Shown here: positions 8,857 to 17,062 of the stretch, piece after piece
Numbering within the stretch: the first letter of the stretch is position 1
How the letters are laid out: every line of letters begins with the position of its first letter
NCBI RefSeq assembly: GCF_021648825.1
Contig: NZ_JAKJHS010000016.1
Coordinates: forward strand, 1-37,910
Direction: 5' to 3'
Source of the DNA: Rhizobium halophilum
GTDB lineage: Bacteria; Pseudomonadota; Alphaproteobacteria; Rhizobiales; Rhizobiaceae
Length of the DNA: 37,910 nucleotides
Position numbers and translations under genes: made by a program
The notes under the pieces: model-generated
The model's input: the letters and a program-made list of their open reading frames with translations, nothing else
The model's database searches: none
Told to the model about the DNA's origin: nothing

Positions 8857-9324
8857 TCAGGCCGGAGCGTCAGCAACCACGGAATCGTAGTTGGCGCGGA
8901 TGCTGAAGGTGAAGCCGGCATAGCTTGTGGTGGAGCGCTCGTTCCGCTGCCAGTCGTAGGCAATGCCGGTAATGTATTCGACCTCGCCCGACGCCCCGGG
9001 TTCCACGATCTTGAAGCTGTAGATGTTGTGCTCCCCTTCCTGTGCGGCGGCCTTCACGGCAGCCTGACCGGCATCGCTCTTGATCTCGCGAAGTGCGACG
9101 GCGGTTACAGAGCCGGTCTTGGCGCCCTTGGCACCCATATTCCAGCCGCTTTCCAGATCCGGCACATCGATGATGTTGTTCGTGCCACTGACCGGCCCGA
9201 TGGAGACGATGCCCCCAACCTTGATCGCTGCTCCAGAGAACAGCGCCTCGTATCCAGCCTCATCGAAGGTGGCCGGTGCACCTGCGATGAAGTGCAGGGT
9301 GTGCCCGATGTCACTCGTGCTCAT
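8857..9324 (-). CDS. Major tail (tube) protein
   Basis: 155 residues, MSTSDIGHTLHFIAGAPATF..., with mixed beta strands and a TNNIIDVPDLESGWN motif seen in alphaproteobacterial gpV-type tail tube proteins. The C-terminal part has strand pairs ending YAGFTFSIRANYDSV. It stands directly before the frameshifted chaperone pair and after the tail terminator, the usual place. It forms the stacked hexameric rings of the non-contractile tail. A clear GGAAC-type ribosome site precedes the ATG. Confidence 0.8.
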   Translation of the reverse strand: MSTSDIGHTLHFIAGAPATFDEAGYEALFSGAAIKVGGIVSIGPVSGTNNIIDVPDLESGWNMGAKGAKTGSVTAVALREIKSDAGQAAVKAAAQEGEHNIYSFKIVEPGASGEVEYITGIAYDWQRNERSTTSYAGFTFSIRANYDSVVADAPA

Positions 9325-9342
9325 TTCTGTTCCTTTCGGGGG

Positions 9343-9738
9343 TTAGGAAGCTTCGTAGTCCACCCTCACCGGGACGCGCCAATCGCCGTCCTGCGGGAAG
9401 CCTTCAAGAATGTCTGCCGGTTTCAGGATGACGATCTGCCCGCCCATAACAGGGAGGCGCCGACCCGTAGGGAACAATGCGGCGATCTGGTCTGCCTTCT
9501 CGTTGGCAGTCTTCGTAGAGATCCCCTCGCCCATGACCACCGTCAGCAGCAATTGGCCTCGTGAGATCGTCATGACGCCTTCGTGCGTGTCGTCCCTGCG
9601 GTTCACGCGGACGATCCCGAAGACGATGTAGGGCTTGGCACCCGGTGCGTTTTGATTGGGCCATGCGACCGGCCACGACAGGCCCGCCCCGCCGATGATG
9701 GCCTTCAGGGCGTTTTCGATATCCGTCTCCAGGATCAT
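9343..9738 (-). CDS. Tail terminator protein (gpU-like, DUF4128-type)
   Basis: 131 residues starting MILETDIENALKAIIGGAGL. The start at 9738 overlaps the stop of the repaired upstream gene (ATGA). The alternating beta pattern, the Trp-Pro-Asn-Asn-like stretch VAWPNQNAPGAKPYIVF and the conserved end WRVPVRVDY fit the DUF4128 tail-terminator group, which caps the tail tube and joins it to the head. Because of a frameshift upstream, this protein appears fused to the gene before it, but the fusion is an artefact of that shift. Confidence 0.7.
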   Translation of the reverse strand: MILETDIENALKAIIGGAGLSWPVAWPNQNAPGAKPYIVFGIVRVNRRDDTHEGVMTISRGQLLLTVVMGEGISTKTANEKADQIAALFPTGRRLPVMGGQIVILKPADILEGFPQDGDWRVPVRVDYEAS

Positions 9739-10158
9739 GTCTTCACCCTTGCCGCCCAGTATTCGACGCGCTGCGGGAACTGCGCGACGGCGGCGCCAAC
9801 GAAGTAATTGCCGGGCTGCTCGTATCGGCGGCCCAGGCTGTCGGTTCCGGAGAAGCCCAGCTCCAATCTGCGGGCGTAGGGCATTGTCCACGCGAACTGC
9901 GCGACATTCGCCTATTTGCACACCGGACAGCGTCACCACGTAGCTGTCAGCGCCCTCGTTCGCAAAGGAGCCGTTCAACCCGCTGGCGAGGCTGTTGCGG
10001 AGCGCGCCGGTATCAACTGGCATCCGCCCGCCTCTGGCCTTAGGCAGCTGCGCCATCTCGACGACGTCCTGCACCGATTCCGCAAAAACATCGCGCATCT
10101 GTGCCGTCGTCCGGTCAGCGAACTGCCGCACGGAAAGCGAGAAGGACTTAGGGGCCAT
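9735..10158 (-). pseudogene. HK97 gp10-like neck / tail completion protein, one-base insertion
   Basis: Starts MAPKSFSLSVRQFADRTTAQ and has the hallmark PVDTGALRNSLAAG-like block (here RMPVDTGALRNSLASG) of the gp10/head-tail joining family. At GGC GAA TGT CGC (about 9902) the frame goes wrong: removing one base gives GEVAQFAWTMPYARRLELGF, then YEQPGNYFVGAAVAQFPQRV to a TGA that overlaps the next ATG. The repaired protein is 140 residues, the normal family size, with the family's Tyr-Ala-Arg/Glu and W.GA.V.QW-type end. Unrepaired, the frame runs on into the tail terminator as a false 271-residue fusion. Role: joins the tail tube to the head. Confidence 0.7.
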
Positions 10159-10161
10159 GAT

Positions 10162-11192
10162 TTACCTGATGTAGCGGATCCGGATGTTCTCGACGCAGCG
10201 GCAAAGAACGGTTTCCTTTGCTGGCGCACCAAGTGAGGTATCGCCCGGGTAGAGCATCCTTGCGCCCGTCAGCGGAGACACAAAGGCCTGGGAAAGCCCT
10301 CTGACCTTCTGATTGTGCATCGCCAGGTGCGAGTCCCGCGTCCGGCCGTCGCCTGTAGACGACCATGTGCGTTCAATCTGATCTTCACGGACAGCGCCGG
10401 TCTCCAGCATCTGCCGGTAGCCTTCGTACTTGCCAGCCCGAAGCGCGGTAAGGGACTGGTCCCGCGCGATCGTCTCACCACGAAGCTTGAGGTTCTTATC
10501 CCTCAGTCGGGCGATGATGTTGGCAACCTTGTCGGCGGGAACGGGCTTGCCGTCTGCGATAGCCTTCCGCACCGTCGCATCGTAGCGCTTGTCTCGCGTG
10601 CTGAGCTGAAGATATTCCCGCATCAACTCAGGATCGCCGGAGAGCAGCTTCGCCTCAGCGGAGATGATGAACTCGACCTGCCGGGAGGTAAGGCCGATGA
10701 TGCCGCCTTCCCTCTTCCCCGTGATCCGGCTCTTCGTCCCGATCAGTGCCCTTGCAATCTTTGCCGGCGCATCATTCGCTTCCAGACCCGCGACGACCTG
10801 CATCCGTGCAGCCTGCCGAGCATCTTCCGTGATGTCGGTGATCAGTCTTCCGACGTGTTGCTCTGCCCATTCAATGGCTCGGTCATGTCTTCCATTGAAG
10901 CCAAAAACCGCTGCGCCACCCCGAAAGGGTCGGGTATCTTCGGAAGCGCGGCAAGTGCCGCAACCCCTCCCCTGTAGTAGGCTTCGGTAATGGCCCGATC
11001 GAGCGGACGGAAGAACAGAGGATCGATCTTCAGGGCAGCAATGGCCGCTTCTATGTTGCCTTCTCTCAGATGCCCCTCGACGGTCGTGAGTTGAGCCTGA
11101 GACGTGATCGCCTGAATAGCTTCAATGAAGGCACGGCGGATTTCAGGTACCAGAGTGTCTACGAGCGTCTGGATGTCATTGGGTAGGGCCAA
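10162..11192 (-). pseudogene. Phage head morphogenesis protein (SPP1 gp7 / Mu gpF-like), one-base deletion
   Basis: Two overlapping frames make one protein. The first (10842-11192) starts MALPNDIQTLVDTLVPEIRR and holds the N-terminal helices ending YYRGGVAALAALPKIPDPFG. The second carries GFNGRHDRAIEWAEQHVGRL, TGKREGGIIGLTSRQVEFI, LRGETIARDQSLTALRAG and the C-terminal YPGDTSLGAPAKETVLCRC. This C-terminus with Cys-Arg-Cys is the diagnostic end of the minor head protein family. One base is missing between about 10895 and 10930, near GGTTTTTGG; adding it gives 343 residues. The family acts at the portal vertex during head assembly or enters the cell with DNA. Only 3 bases separate it from the gp10-like gene. 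Confidence 0.75.
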
Positions 11193-11211
11193 GGTCGGTT
11201 TCCTGAGTTGG

Positions 11212-11628
11212 CTAGGAGACTAGCGTCAGTTCATACAGCACGGCGATTCCTGCCGGTGCAAGTGGCTTCACGTCTTCAATCTCCACCCACGGAAGCCCCT
11301 GGTCTGCGGCCTCGTCCACATAGGCTGCAGCTTGCCCGATGAGCACCTGGTGGTTCTTCATCGGCACAGCTTCAGGATCCGCGGTAACGGTCAGCGTGTG
11401 GCGTGTCTGACCGATCAACGTACCCCAGGGATCCCGGATCTCCTGAAACCCCTCCACGGCGTACAGCGTGCGGTATGTCGGTGGGCCGATGTTCGGATCC
11501 CAGTCTGGGCCGGTCAGGGCGCCAGGCATGCGCAGGGTCACCGGGTAACCGTAGGGCTGGGAGACGTCGGAGACGGAGCGGATGGCTGCGTCTACCTCGG
11601 CGGCGATTGCATTCCAGTCCTCCGACAT
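11212..11628 (-). CDS. Phage head completion protein, unknown type
   Basis: 138 residues from the ATG at 11628 (MSEDWNAIAAEVDAAIRSVS). Mixed alpha/beta with a conserved-looking GYPVTLRMPGALTGPDWDPN stretch and a beta-rich second half (HTLTVTADPEAVPMKNHQVL). It is found between the head-tail connector and head morphogenesis genes, like a set of unnamed head-closure proteins of rhizobial prophages. No catalytic motif. Divergent from the AAA ATPase gene with only 29 bases between them. Confidence 0.5.
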   Translation of the reverse strand: MSEDWNAIAAEVDAAIRSVSDVSQPYGYPVTLRMPGALTGPDWDPNIGPPTYRTLYAVEGFQEIRDPWGTLIGQTRHTLTVTADPEAVPMKNHQVLIGQAAAYVDEAADQGLPWVEIEDVKPLAPAGIAVLYELTLVS

Positions 11629-11657
11629 GCTTGTGTTCCTCATTAATGGAGAAGCAA

Positions 11658-12194
11658 ATGGACCGCTTCGTTATCATTTCCGGCTGCTCCGGAGGCGGCA
11701 AGTCGACCCTCCTGCAAGAGCTGCATCTTAGAGGCTATGCCACTGTCGAGGAGCCGGGGCGGCGCATTGTAGCCGAAGAGTTGGCAGCCGGAGGGCGCGC
11801 GCTGCCTTGGGTCGACCTCGCGGCGTTTGCTTGGAGAGCAATCGAAGTATCGCTTGCGGACATCTTTGCGGCAAAGGGACTAGACGGGCCTGTGTTCTTT
11901 GATCGAGGTCTCCTGGATGCGACTGCAGCCCTTGAGCAGGCATATGGCGAAAGAACTGAGCTGGAGCTTCCTCGCTTCAACAGCAACGTGTTCCTCACGC
12001 CACCTTGGCCGGAGATCTACATCAACGATGACGAGCGCCGGCATGACATGACGGCGGCTGTAGAGGAGTACGAGCGGCTCCTCTCGTTCTACCCGACGCT
12101 GGGCTATGAGACTGTGCTCCTCCCGAAAGTGCGGGTCGAGGAGCGGGCCGAGTTCCTCCTTTCGTATCTCGGGCTAAAGCCTCGCCAGAGTTGA
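11658..12194 (+). CDS. AAA ATPase moron (AAA_28-like P-loop protein)
   Basis: 178 residues from the ATG at 11658, six bases after GGAG. The P-loop GCSGGGKST is at residues 9-17, followed by a VEEPGRRIVAEELA segment and VFFDRGLLDA, a Walker-B-like strand with the Asp-Arg pair of the nucleoside-kinase-like AAA_28 group. Such proteins are common single genes in bacteria with unclear roles; kinase-like or nucleotide-binding activity is inferred from family. It reads against the head operon and its last 21 bases overlap, tail to tail, the 3' end of the connector gene. A moron by orientation. Confidence 0.8.
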   Translation: MDRFVIISGCSGGGKSTLLQELHLRGYATVEEPGRRIVAEELAAGGRALPWVDLAAFAWRAIEVSLADIFAAKGLDGPVFFDRGLLDATAALEQAYGERTELELPRFNSNVFLTPPWPEIYINDDERRHDMTAAVEEYERLLSFYPTLGYETVLLPKVRVEERAEFLLSYLGLKPRQS

Positions 12195-12662
12195 AACGGT
12201 CGTCCCTCCCGGCGTTGGCAGAAGTATCTCTGCGAGAATGCCCTCGACGATTGGCAGCGCGGCCTTTCCGGATAGCCCACCCACTACGCTCCACTTGATG
12301 CCTTTGACCTCTGTTAGCACCTTCTGCGGACCAGCGGCCACGTCCGGCGCGAGAGAGCCGGGCTTTACCAGTTCTCTCAGGGCGAGCTCGTAAGCGGCTT
12401 TCTCAATAGGTGCGGGCACGACGTCGGAAGCCAAGTCTTCCCCACGCCAGATCACATCGGCGCGCGGCCAAAGACGATCCTGATCGGCTGAAGCGACTAC
12501 GCCGGGATAGCGCGCGCCATAGAATGCATCGAGAGCCTGCGAGGCACGCACCAGCGCAGCAGTGCGCTTGGCATCGTCGACACCGGCAGCAGTCCATGCC
12601 GCGTTGCCTCGCGCCTCGTGATAAGTGAGTGCTGCTGGAAGCGCTCCGTAGTGATCTGGCAT
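12174..12662 (-). CDS. Head-tail connector, putative DnaT-like domain protein
   Basis: 162 residues from the ATG at 12662 (MPDHYGALPAALTYHEARGN). The start phrase with YH.ARGN..W and then LVRASQALDAFYGARYPGVV, followed by WPRADVIWRGED, matches the small connector family often annotated as putative DnaT-like, the gp6-type proteins that bind below the portal. Helical bundle with a conserved Trp-Pro-Arg turn. The upstream frame is open but has no good start. It overlaps the AAA ATPase gene by 21 bases at the 3' end. Confidence 0.65.
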   Translation of the reverse strand: MPDHYGALPAALTYHEARGNAAWTAAGVDDAKRTAALVRASQALDAFYGARYPGVVASADQDRLWPRADVIWRGEDLASDVVPAPIEKAAYELALRELVKPGSLAPDVAAGPQKVLTEVKGIKWSVVGGLSGKAALPIVEGILAEILLPTPGGTTVSTLARL

Positions 12663-12664
12663 GG

Positions 12665-12856
12665 CTACTCCCCAAAGACGATGTGATGTTTCGCCCGCTC
12701 CAGCAGGATCATGGTCTCGCCCGCGTTTGCCATGCCGCTGACCCACAGCCCTCCGTCCGGCTGCTCTGCCAGGATCACCAGATTGGTAAAGCCCTGGCCT
12801 TTGGCTGCTTCCAGCAACTCATCCGGATTGAAACGACAGTTCGCGCCAACTTTCAC
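12665..12856 (-). CDS. Small conserved phage protein, start uncertain
   Basis: 63 residues from a GTG at 12856 (VKVGANCRFNPDELLEAAKG, ending AKHHIVFGE). The frame is open further upstream to 12886 and reads DEYVEKFHPVKVGANCRF, which looks like protein, yet has no ATG. An ATG at 12882 overlaps the previous stop (TGATG) but is in another frame, so a base may be missing within the first few codons. The body resembles small proteins of rhizobial prophages with an ILAEQPDGGLWVSG strand-turn-strand. Function unknown; sits between the connector and an acidic small protein. Confidence 0.55.
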   Translation of the reverse strand: MKVGANCRFNPDELLEAAKGQGFTNLVILAEQPDGGLWVSGMANAGETMILLERAKHHIVFGE

Positions 12857-12881
12857 CGGATGAAACTTTTCGACGTACTCA

Positions 12882-13085
12882 TCAATTCAATCTCGCGGTT
12901 TCGAAGGTTGCCAGATCGACAGTAAGCCATTCATCGTCAGCCAGCTTCACGACCGCAGCGACGGCTGCTTCCGTATCGTCAGTGTCATCGCCATCCCGGT
13001 CGAAGAGGTTGGTCACCTCGCCTAATCTGCCGTCGTTTGTAACGGCAAGCCGGTTGGCATGGTTGATCGCAGTGATCTCGACCAT
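12882..13085 (-). CDS. Small acidic protein of the head module
   Basis: 67 residues, MVEITAINHANRLAVTNDGR..., with an Asp-rich middle (FDRDGDDTDDTEAAVAAVV) and a beta-rich end. The ribosome site AAGGGAA is well placed. No family recognised. It is the first minus-strand gene left of the chemoreceptor. The Asp-rich turn is reminiscent of a metal-binding loop, but that is only a visual similarity. Confidence 0.5.
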   Translation of the reverse strand: MVEITAINHANRLAVTNDGRLGEVTNLFDRDGDDTDDTEAAVAAVVKLADDEWLTVDLATFETARLN

Positions 13086-13148
13086 CAGCGTTCCCTTCTG
13101 CGGAGCAAACGGCTCGCTTACGCCTTCCCTGGGAAAGGGAGAAGCACG

Positions 13149-13235
13149 ATGAATGAACGGAACCAGCAGGCGCCGGCGACGGCGGAGGTCGCTTGGCGTG
13201 CTGCGTCACGACCAGTGAGCCTCCGAAGTGGATGA
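13149..13235 (+). CDS. Possible 28-residue peptide upstream of the chemoreceptor
   Basis: MNERNQQAPATAEVAWRAAS..., preceded by GGGAGAAGCACG. Its length is too short to judge by composition. It lies in the 254-base gap between the acidic head gene and the chemoreceptor gene, on the same strand as the latter, so it may be a leader. Confidence 0.2.
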   Translation: MNERNQQAPATAEVAWRAASRPVSLRSG

Positions 13236-13339
13236 CATCGTTGCGTACTTGATTTCGAAACTTCTTCACAACGTTTCGCTGATATGCCCGATTAGCCCGA
13301 AAGGGATATCATCGTGGAAACCGTTTGGGGAGAGCCTGC

Positions 13340-15148
13340 GTGTCGTCGATCAGAAGCAAGATGTTGTTTATAAGCCTAGGGATGTTTGTCCTTGCGGGCG
13401 GGGCGGCAGGTACGGGTCTCTGGAGTGCGAAGAAACTTACAAACAACGTAGTTGAGGTTTCAACGACTGCCGATCTCCTACGAAATCATATGCAAGCCGA
13501 TATGATGCACGATGCGCTGCGGGCTGATGTCCTCTCAGCAATCCTTGCACAGGACACGACCGCGAATATCGATATTGATGATGTGAAGGCCGACTTAGCC
13601 GATCATGTCAGCTCCTTCCGTTCCTCGATCGCTGCGAACAAGGGTTTGGCTGCGGGCTCCTCGATCAGCGCTGTTCTTGCGGAACTGGACAGCCCCTTGC
13701 AGGCCTATATCGATGGCGCATCCTCGCTCATCAACGAAGCTTCGAGCAACCGCGCTAAGGCACTAGCTGCGCTTCCGGCCTTCAAGGCTCTGTTCTCCGA
13801 CCTTGAGACTGCTATGAGCACGGCTGGTGACAGCATTCAGAAGCTATCCGATGATGTCATGCGCGATAGCGAGGCCCTTTCGTCACTCATCAACAAGCTG
13901 CTGATGTCCCTTCTCGGCGTCACCCTCGCTGCCGCGCTGGCCGTGATCTATGCCAGCCGTAGAACGATAATACTGCCGATCAAAGCTCTTTCAGACGATA
14001 TGCAGAAGCTAGCCGGTGGACAGACGGACCTGACGCTTCAAGGAACGAACCGGAAAGACGAAATCGGTGACATGGCCGCAGCAGTTGAAGTCTTCCGACT
14101 CGCCGCCATTGCTAACAAACAGCTTGAAACACAGGCAATCGCGCAGCGGGAAGCAGCGGAGTCTGATCGGATGCGCCTGGCCGCGGAGGCGGAGGCTACG
14201 GCCCGGCTGAAGCTTCAGCAGGCAACTTCCAGCCTCGCCACAGGCTTGCGACGTCTGGCCTCGGGTGATCTCAGCTTCCAGCTCACGGAGCCTTTCGCAC
14301 CCGATTTCGAAGATCTGCGCCATGATCTTAACGCAGCCGTTGAGCAATTGAGCGCGACCTTGACATCAGTGGCTCATGCCGCCGGTTCCATCGACAGTGG
14401 CACCCGCGAAATCAGAATGAGTTCTGATGATCTGTGCAATCGAACCGAACAGCAGGCCGCTTCCCTCGAACAAACCGCTGCAGCTCTCGATGAGATCACC
14501 GCGAATGTCTCTAATGCATCAAAACGTGCCGAGGAGGCACGCAATGTTGCCATCGACGCCAACAAAAGCGCTGCGCGGTCGGGCGTAGTCGTCGCCAATG
14601 CGGTTCAGGCAATGCAGCGCATCGAACAATCATCGGAAGAGATTTCGAGCATCATTGGCGTGATAGACGAGATCGCCTTCCAGACCAACCTGCTGGCGCT
14701 CAATGCCGGCGTCGAGGCTGCCCGAGCAGGCGATGCAGGCAAGGGATTTGCCGTGGTCGCTCAGGAAGTGCGCGAGCTTGCACAGCGCTCGGCCAAGGCT
14801 GCCAAAGAAATTAAGGACCTCATTCGCAACTCGTCAAGCGAGGTCGATTGCGGCGTGAAGCTGGTGCAAGACACAGGGGAAGCGTTGACCGCCATTGGAC
14901 AATACGTGGCGACCATCAACCAGCATATGGATGCCATTGCTACCTCGTCACGGGAGCAGTCGCTTGGACTTGCCGAGGTGAATACTGCCGTCAACCAGAT
15001 GGACCAGGTTACCCAGCGCAACGCGGCAATGGTTGAGGAAACCACCGCTGCGAGTGCAGCACTTGCCAGCGAGAGCCGTAAGCTGCACGAGCTCGTATCC
15101 CAGTTCCAAGTTGCCAAGAGAAGCGATGAAAGCCGCCTGGCAGCTTGA
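13340..15148 (+). CDS. Methyl-accepting chemotaxis protein carried within the prophage head module
   Basis: 602 residues from the GTG at 13340, which has GGGGAGA eight bases upstream. Order: TM1 about 8-28 (LFISLGMFVLAGGAAGTGLW), a periplasmic helical domain about 29-185, TM2 about 186-207, HAMP about 208-260, a second HAMP-like stretch near 295-345 (ASGDLSFQLTEPF), then the cytoplasmic signalling coiled coil to the end. The hairpin tip EIAFQTNLLALNAGVEAARA and GKGFAVVAQEVRELAQRS is textbook, so it should bind CheA/CheW. No C-terminal CheR/CheB tether pentapeptide is seen. The ligand domain is an all-helical 4HB-like bundle of unknown ligand. It interrupts the capsid operon on the opposite strand between the small head genes and the gene before the capsid. 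Confidence 0.95.
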   Translation: MSSIRSKMLFISLGMFVLAGGAAGTGLWSAKKLTNNVVEVSTTADLLRNHMQADMMHDALRADVLSAILAQDTTANIDIDDVKADLADHVSSFRSSIAANKGLAAGSSISAVLAELDSPLQAYIDGASSLINEASSNRAKALAALPAFKALFSDLETAMSTAGDSIQKLSDDVMRDSEALSSLINKLLMSLLGVTLAAALAVIYASRRTIILPIKALSDDMQKLAGGQTDLTLQGTNRKDEIGDMAAAVEVFRLAAIANKQLETQAIAQREAAESDRMRLAAEAEATARLKLQQATSSLATGLRRLASGDLSFQLTEPFAPDFEDLRHDLNAAVEQLSATLTSVAHAAGSIDSGTREIRMSSDDLCNRTEQQAASLEQTAAALDEITANVSNASKRAEEARNVAIDANKSAARSGVVVANAVQAMQRIEQSSEEISSIIGVIDEIAFQTNLLALNAGVEAARAGDAGKGFAVVAQEVRELAQRSAKAAKEIKDLIRNSSSEVDCGVKLVQDTGEALTAIGQYVATINQHMDAIATSSREQSLGLAEVNTAVNQMDQVTQRNAAMVEETTAASAALASESRKLHELVSQFQVAKRSDESRLAA

Positions 15149-15290
15149 TTGATTGATTGAAGATGGTTTCACCCAAAGCGGAGCAGCGGAACTGAGAATC
15201 TTGACCGCAGGCGCCACGCCTTTCGCTGCGGCGGTAATGCGCTTATCCAGCAGCGTGGTCAGCGTGCCTCATTCTCCTGCGAGGAAGGCC

Positions 15291-15307
15291 GGGGCTTGAT
15301 TAGCCCC
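15291..15307 (-). terminator. Hairpin downstream of the gene at 15318
   Basis: GGGGCT-TGATT-AGCCCC forms a 6-bp GC-rich stem 11 bases past the minus-strand stop. No T run follows, so it could be a weak terminator or an mRNA-stabilising hairpin separating capsid-side transcription from the antisense chemoreceptor gene. Confidence 0.35.
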
Positions 15308-15317
15308 AGCCTACGTT

Positions 15318-15914
15318 TCAGCCCCTGCGCTTCAATTCTGCTTCGATGGCAGCATTGGCCTCTTCACCATTGCTGATTGGATCGTCGCTGAGCTTGGAAG
15401 CAAGCGACCGGCGCTCCTGCCAAGTGAGGTCCTTCCAGGTGGCCGGGATCTCGACCTTGGACCGCTCGTCGGACTCACCGGTGCCGGCATTGCGGTTGCC
15501 ATCCACAGGCTGATCCCCGACGATCTTCTGGGCGCCGGGCATGACAGCCTCGCCGGCCTGCTGGATCGTCTGCGCCGGCTTGCCGGTGGAGACGTCGGTG
15601 TTGCTCGCCTTGATGCCGATGCCACCAACGCCAGCGACTTCAGCATTGGCCGCGAAGTTGCCCTCGCTGTCGGCCAGCTGGCGGCTGGTGCCTTCAGGAT
15701 CGGGCTTGACCGGTTCGATATTGGACAGAGCAGTCGAAGACTGGCGAGCAGCCTTCTCTGCCTGTTCTGCCATTTTGTCGAACGCATTTGCGAGACGGTC
15801 GACGGCACTGCCGCCGAGGCGGTTGGCACGGGAGCGGAGGATCTGAGCCCGGCTCTCATCACGGCGCGCGATAGCCTCCGCCAGAAGCGGATCATTCTGA
15901 TGATCGTTCATCAT
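15318..15914 (-). CDS. Phage protein downstream of the capsid gene, unknown function
   Basis: 198 residues (MMNDHQNDPLLAEAIARRDE...). A helical N-terminus with AFDKMAEQAEKAARQ heptads, a low-complexity Gly/Asn/Ala/Pro middle, and a conserved-looking C-terminus with WKDLTWQERRSLASKLSDD. It has no recognised family. The Pro/Gly-rich middle and position just after the major capsid protein fit a head decoration or accessory structural protein, or a C-terminal DNA-end-binding module, but nothing decides it. Confidence 0.55.
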   Translation of the reverse strand: MMNDHQNDPLLAEAIARRDESRAQILRSRANRLGGSAVDRLANAFDKMAEQAEKAARQSSTALSNIEPVKPDPEGTSRQLADSEGNFAANAEVAGVGGIGIKASNTDVSTGKPAQTIQQAGEAVMPGAQKIVGDQPVDGNRNAGTGESDERSKVEIPATWKDLTWQERRSLASKLSDDPISNGEEANAAIEAELKRRG

Positions 15915-15961
15915 ATTTCTCCAGATTGAGGGAATATGGAGAGGGGCCGGAGCCCCTACCC

Positions 15962-16966
15962 TCAGCCGTTCGTGACGACGGCGACCATGCGGACCAGCTT
16001 CGGATCGTAGACCCTGGTCCAGTTCCCGCCGGTGGCGAGTTCGGTGTCTGTCACACCGGATGCCGATGCGGGCGTGCCGCTGAAGGAAACACCGCGCGGG
16101 TGCATGACCCAGTGGCGGCGATACCAGACCGTCTCAACGCCTTCACCGTTACCGGCAGCAGCCACGCTGTCGATCTCGACCGGCTTCTTCGGTCCACCCT
16201 CACCGGTGGCCTCGGCATAGCCGATAGCGCCGTTACCGAAGAGGTAGGAGGTGTACTTGAAGCCGGAGGTAGCGCCGGCCTCGCGCGGGCACTGGTCGGA
16301 CACGTAGACGATCTTGTCGTCCCACATGTCGAAGTCGAGGCCCGTTGCCGGATCCTTGAACTTCTCGATCGCACGAGCGGCACGCAGATTGTAGAAGAGC
16401 CGCGAGTGCATCAGGACCGCCGACAGCGTCTGGCCGTACTCTCCGAGGAGAGCATAGGCATTGGCCGCGATCTCTGCGTCCAGGTTGACGGGCGACACTG
16501 CGCCGTCTTCCGAAGCGACGTCGAGAACATTGCCGGCCATGCCTGCCGAAGCAAACACGCCGCGCATCTGCTCGCCCATGATCCGCTGCTCTTCACGAAC
16601 CCAGTAATCGGCAATGAGCTGAGCCACGGCGTCGAGCGGATCTTCCGCCAGCATCGAGGCGACGAGGTTCGCCGACTGCCAGCCGTTGTTGCGGCGGATC
16701 TTGCGGGCCATGTCCTGACCCTGCATCAGCTTGTTGGGCGTGGCGGTCTGGGCCGGGTCATCCGTCGAGACGTTGGAGTTGCCGGTCAGGTCGTTCCAGA
16801 ACGGCATCTGGATGAGATCGCCCGGGCCGTTGGCGAAACGCTGAAGCTCAGCGTCGGTGGAGACGATCGGCGAGTTGCGGATGCGCGAGAGCTGCGCGAT
16901 ACGCTGGATCGTCGTGGGAAGGAAGAGCGGGCCATAGATGACGTCGCTCAGGCGCGTGGTTGCCAT
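15962..16966 (-). CDS. Major capsid protein (HK97 fold, major capsid protein 13-like)
   Basis: 334 residues, MATTRLSDVIYGPLFLPTTI.... Recognised by the order of conserved pieces: GDLIQMPFWNDLTGNSNVST near 49-68, then the QDMARKIRRNNGWQSANLVA block, DPLDAVAQLIADYWVREEQR, a MHSRLFYNLRA core helix, YTSYLFGNGAIGYAEATG, RRHWVMHPRGVSF and the final ATGGNWTRVYDPKLVRMV. These together match the group named major capsid protein 13-like. A good site AGGAGCCTCGAC precedes the ATG. It forms the icosahedral shell. Confidence 0.9.
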   Translation of the reverse strand: MATTRLSDVIYGPLFLPTTIQRIAQLSRIRNSPIVSTDAELQRFANGPGDLIQMPFWNDLTGNSNVSTDDPAQTATPNKLMQGQDMARKIRRNNGWQSANLVASMLAEDPLDAVAQLIADYWVREEQRIMGEQMRGVFASAGMAGNVLDVASEDGAVSPVNLDAEIAANAYALLGEYGQTLSAVLMHSRLFYNLRAARAIEKFKDPATGLDFDMWDDKIVYVSDQCPREAGATSGFKYTSYLFGNGAIGYAEATGEGGPKKPVEIDSVAAAGNGEGVETVWYRRHWVMHPRGVSFSGTPASASGVTDTELATGGNWTRVYDPKLVRMVAVVTNG

Positions 16967-17062
16967 GTCGAGGCTCCTGTCGTTTGGAGGATGTGGGGCG
17001 GATGGTCTCGGTCACCCCACTGGGCATAACCTCGTATGCGGTGGCGCCACTGACGCCGGGTG

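Noticed and set aside
9343..10158. A 271-residue fusion of a gp10-like and a tail terminator protein
   Set aside because: The middle (from QIGECRAVRVDN to about ARRILGGKGE) is out of frame; the alternative frame there gives a good gp10 C-terminus ending at the terminator start.
13325..13340. Upstream TTG start for the chemoreceptor
   Set aside because: The GTG at 13340 has GGGGAGA at the right distance; the TTG overlaps that site.
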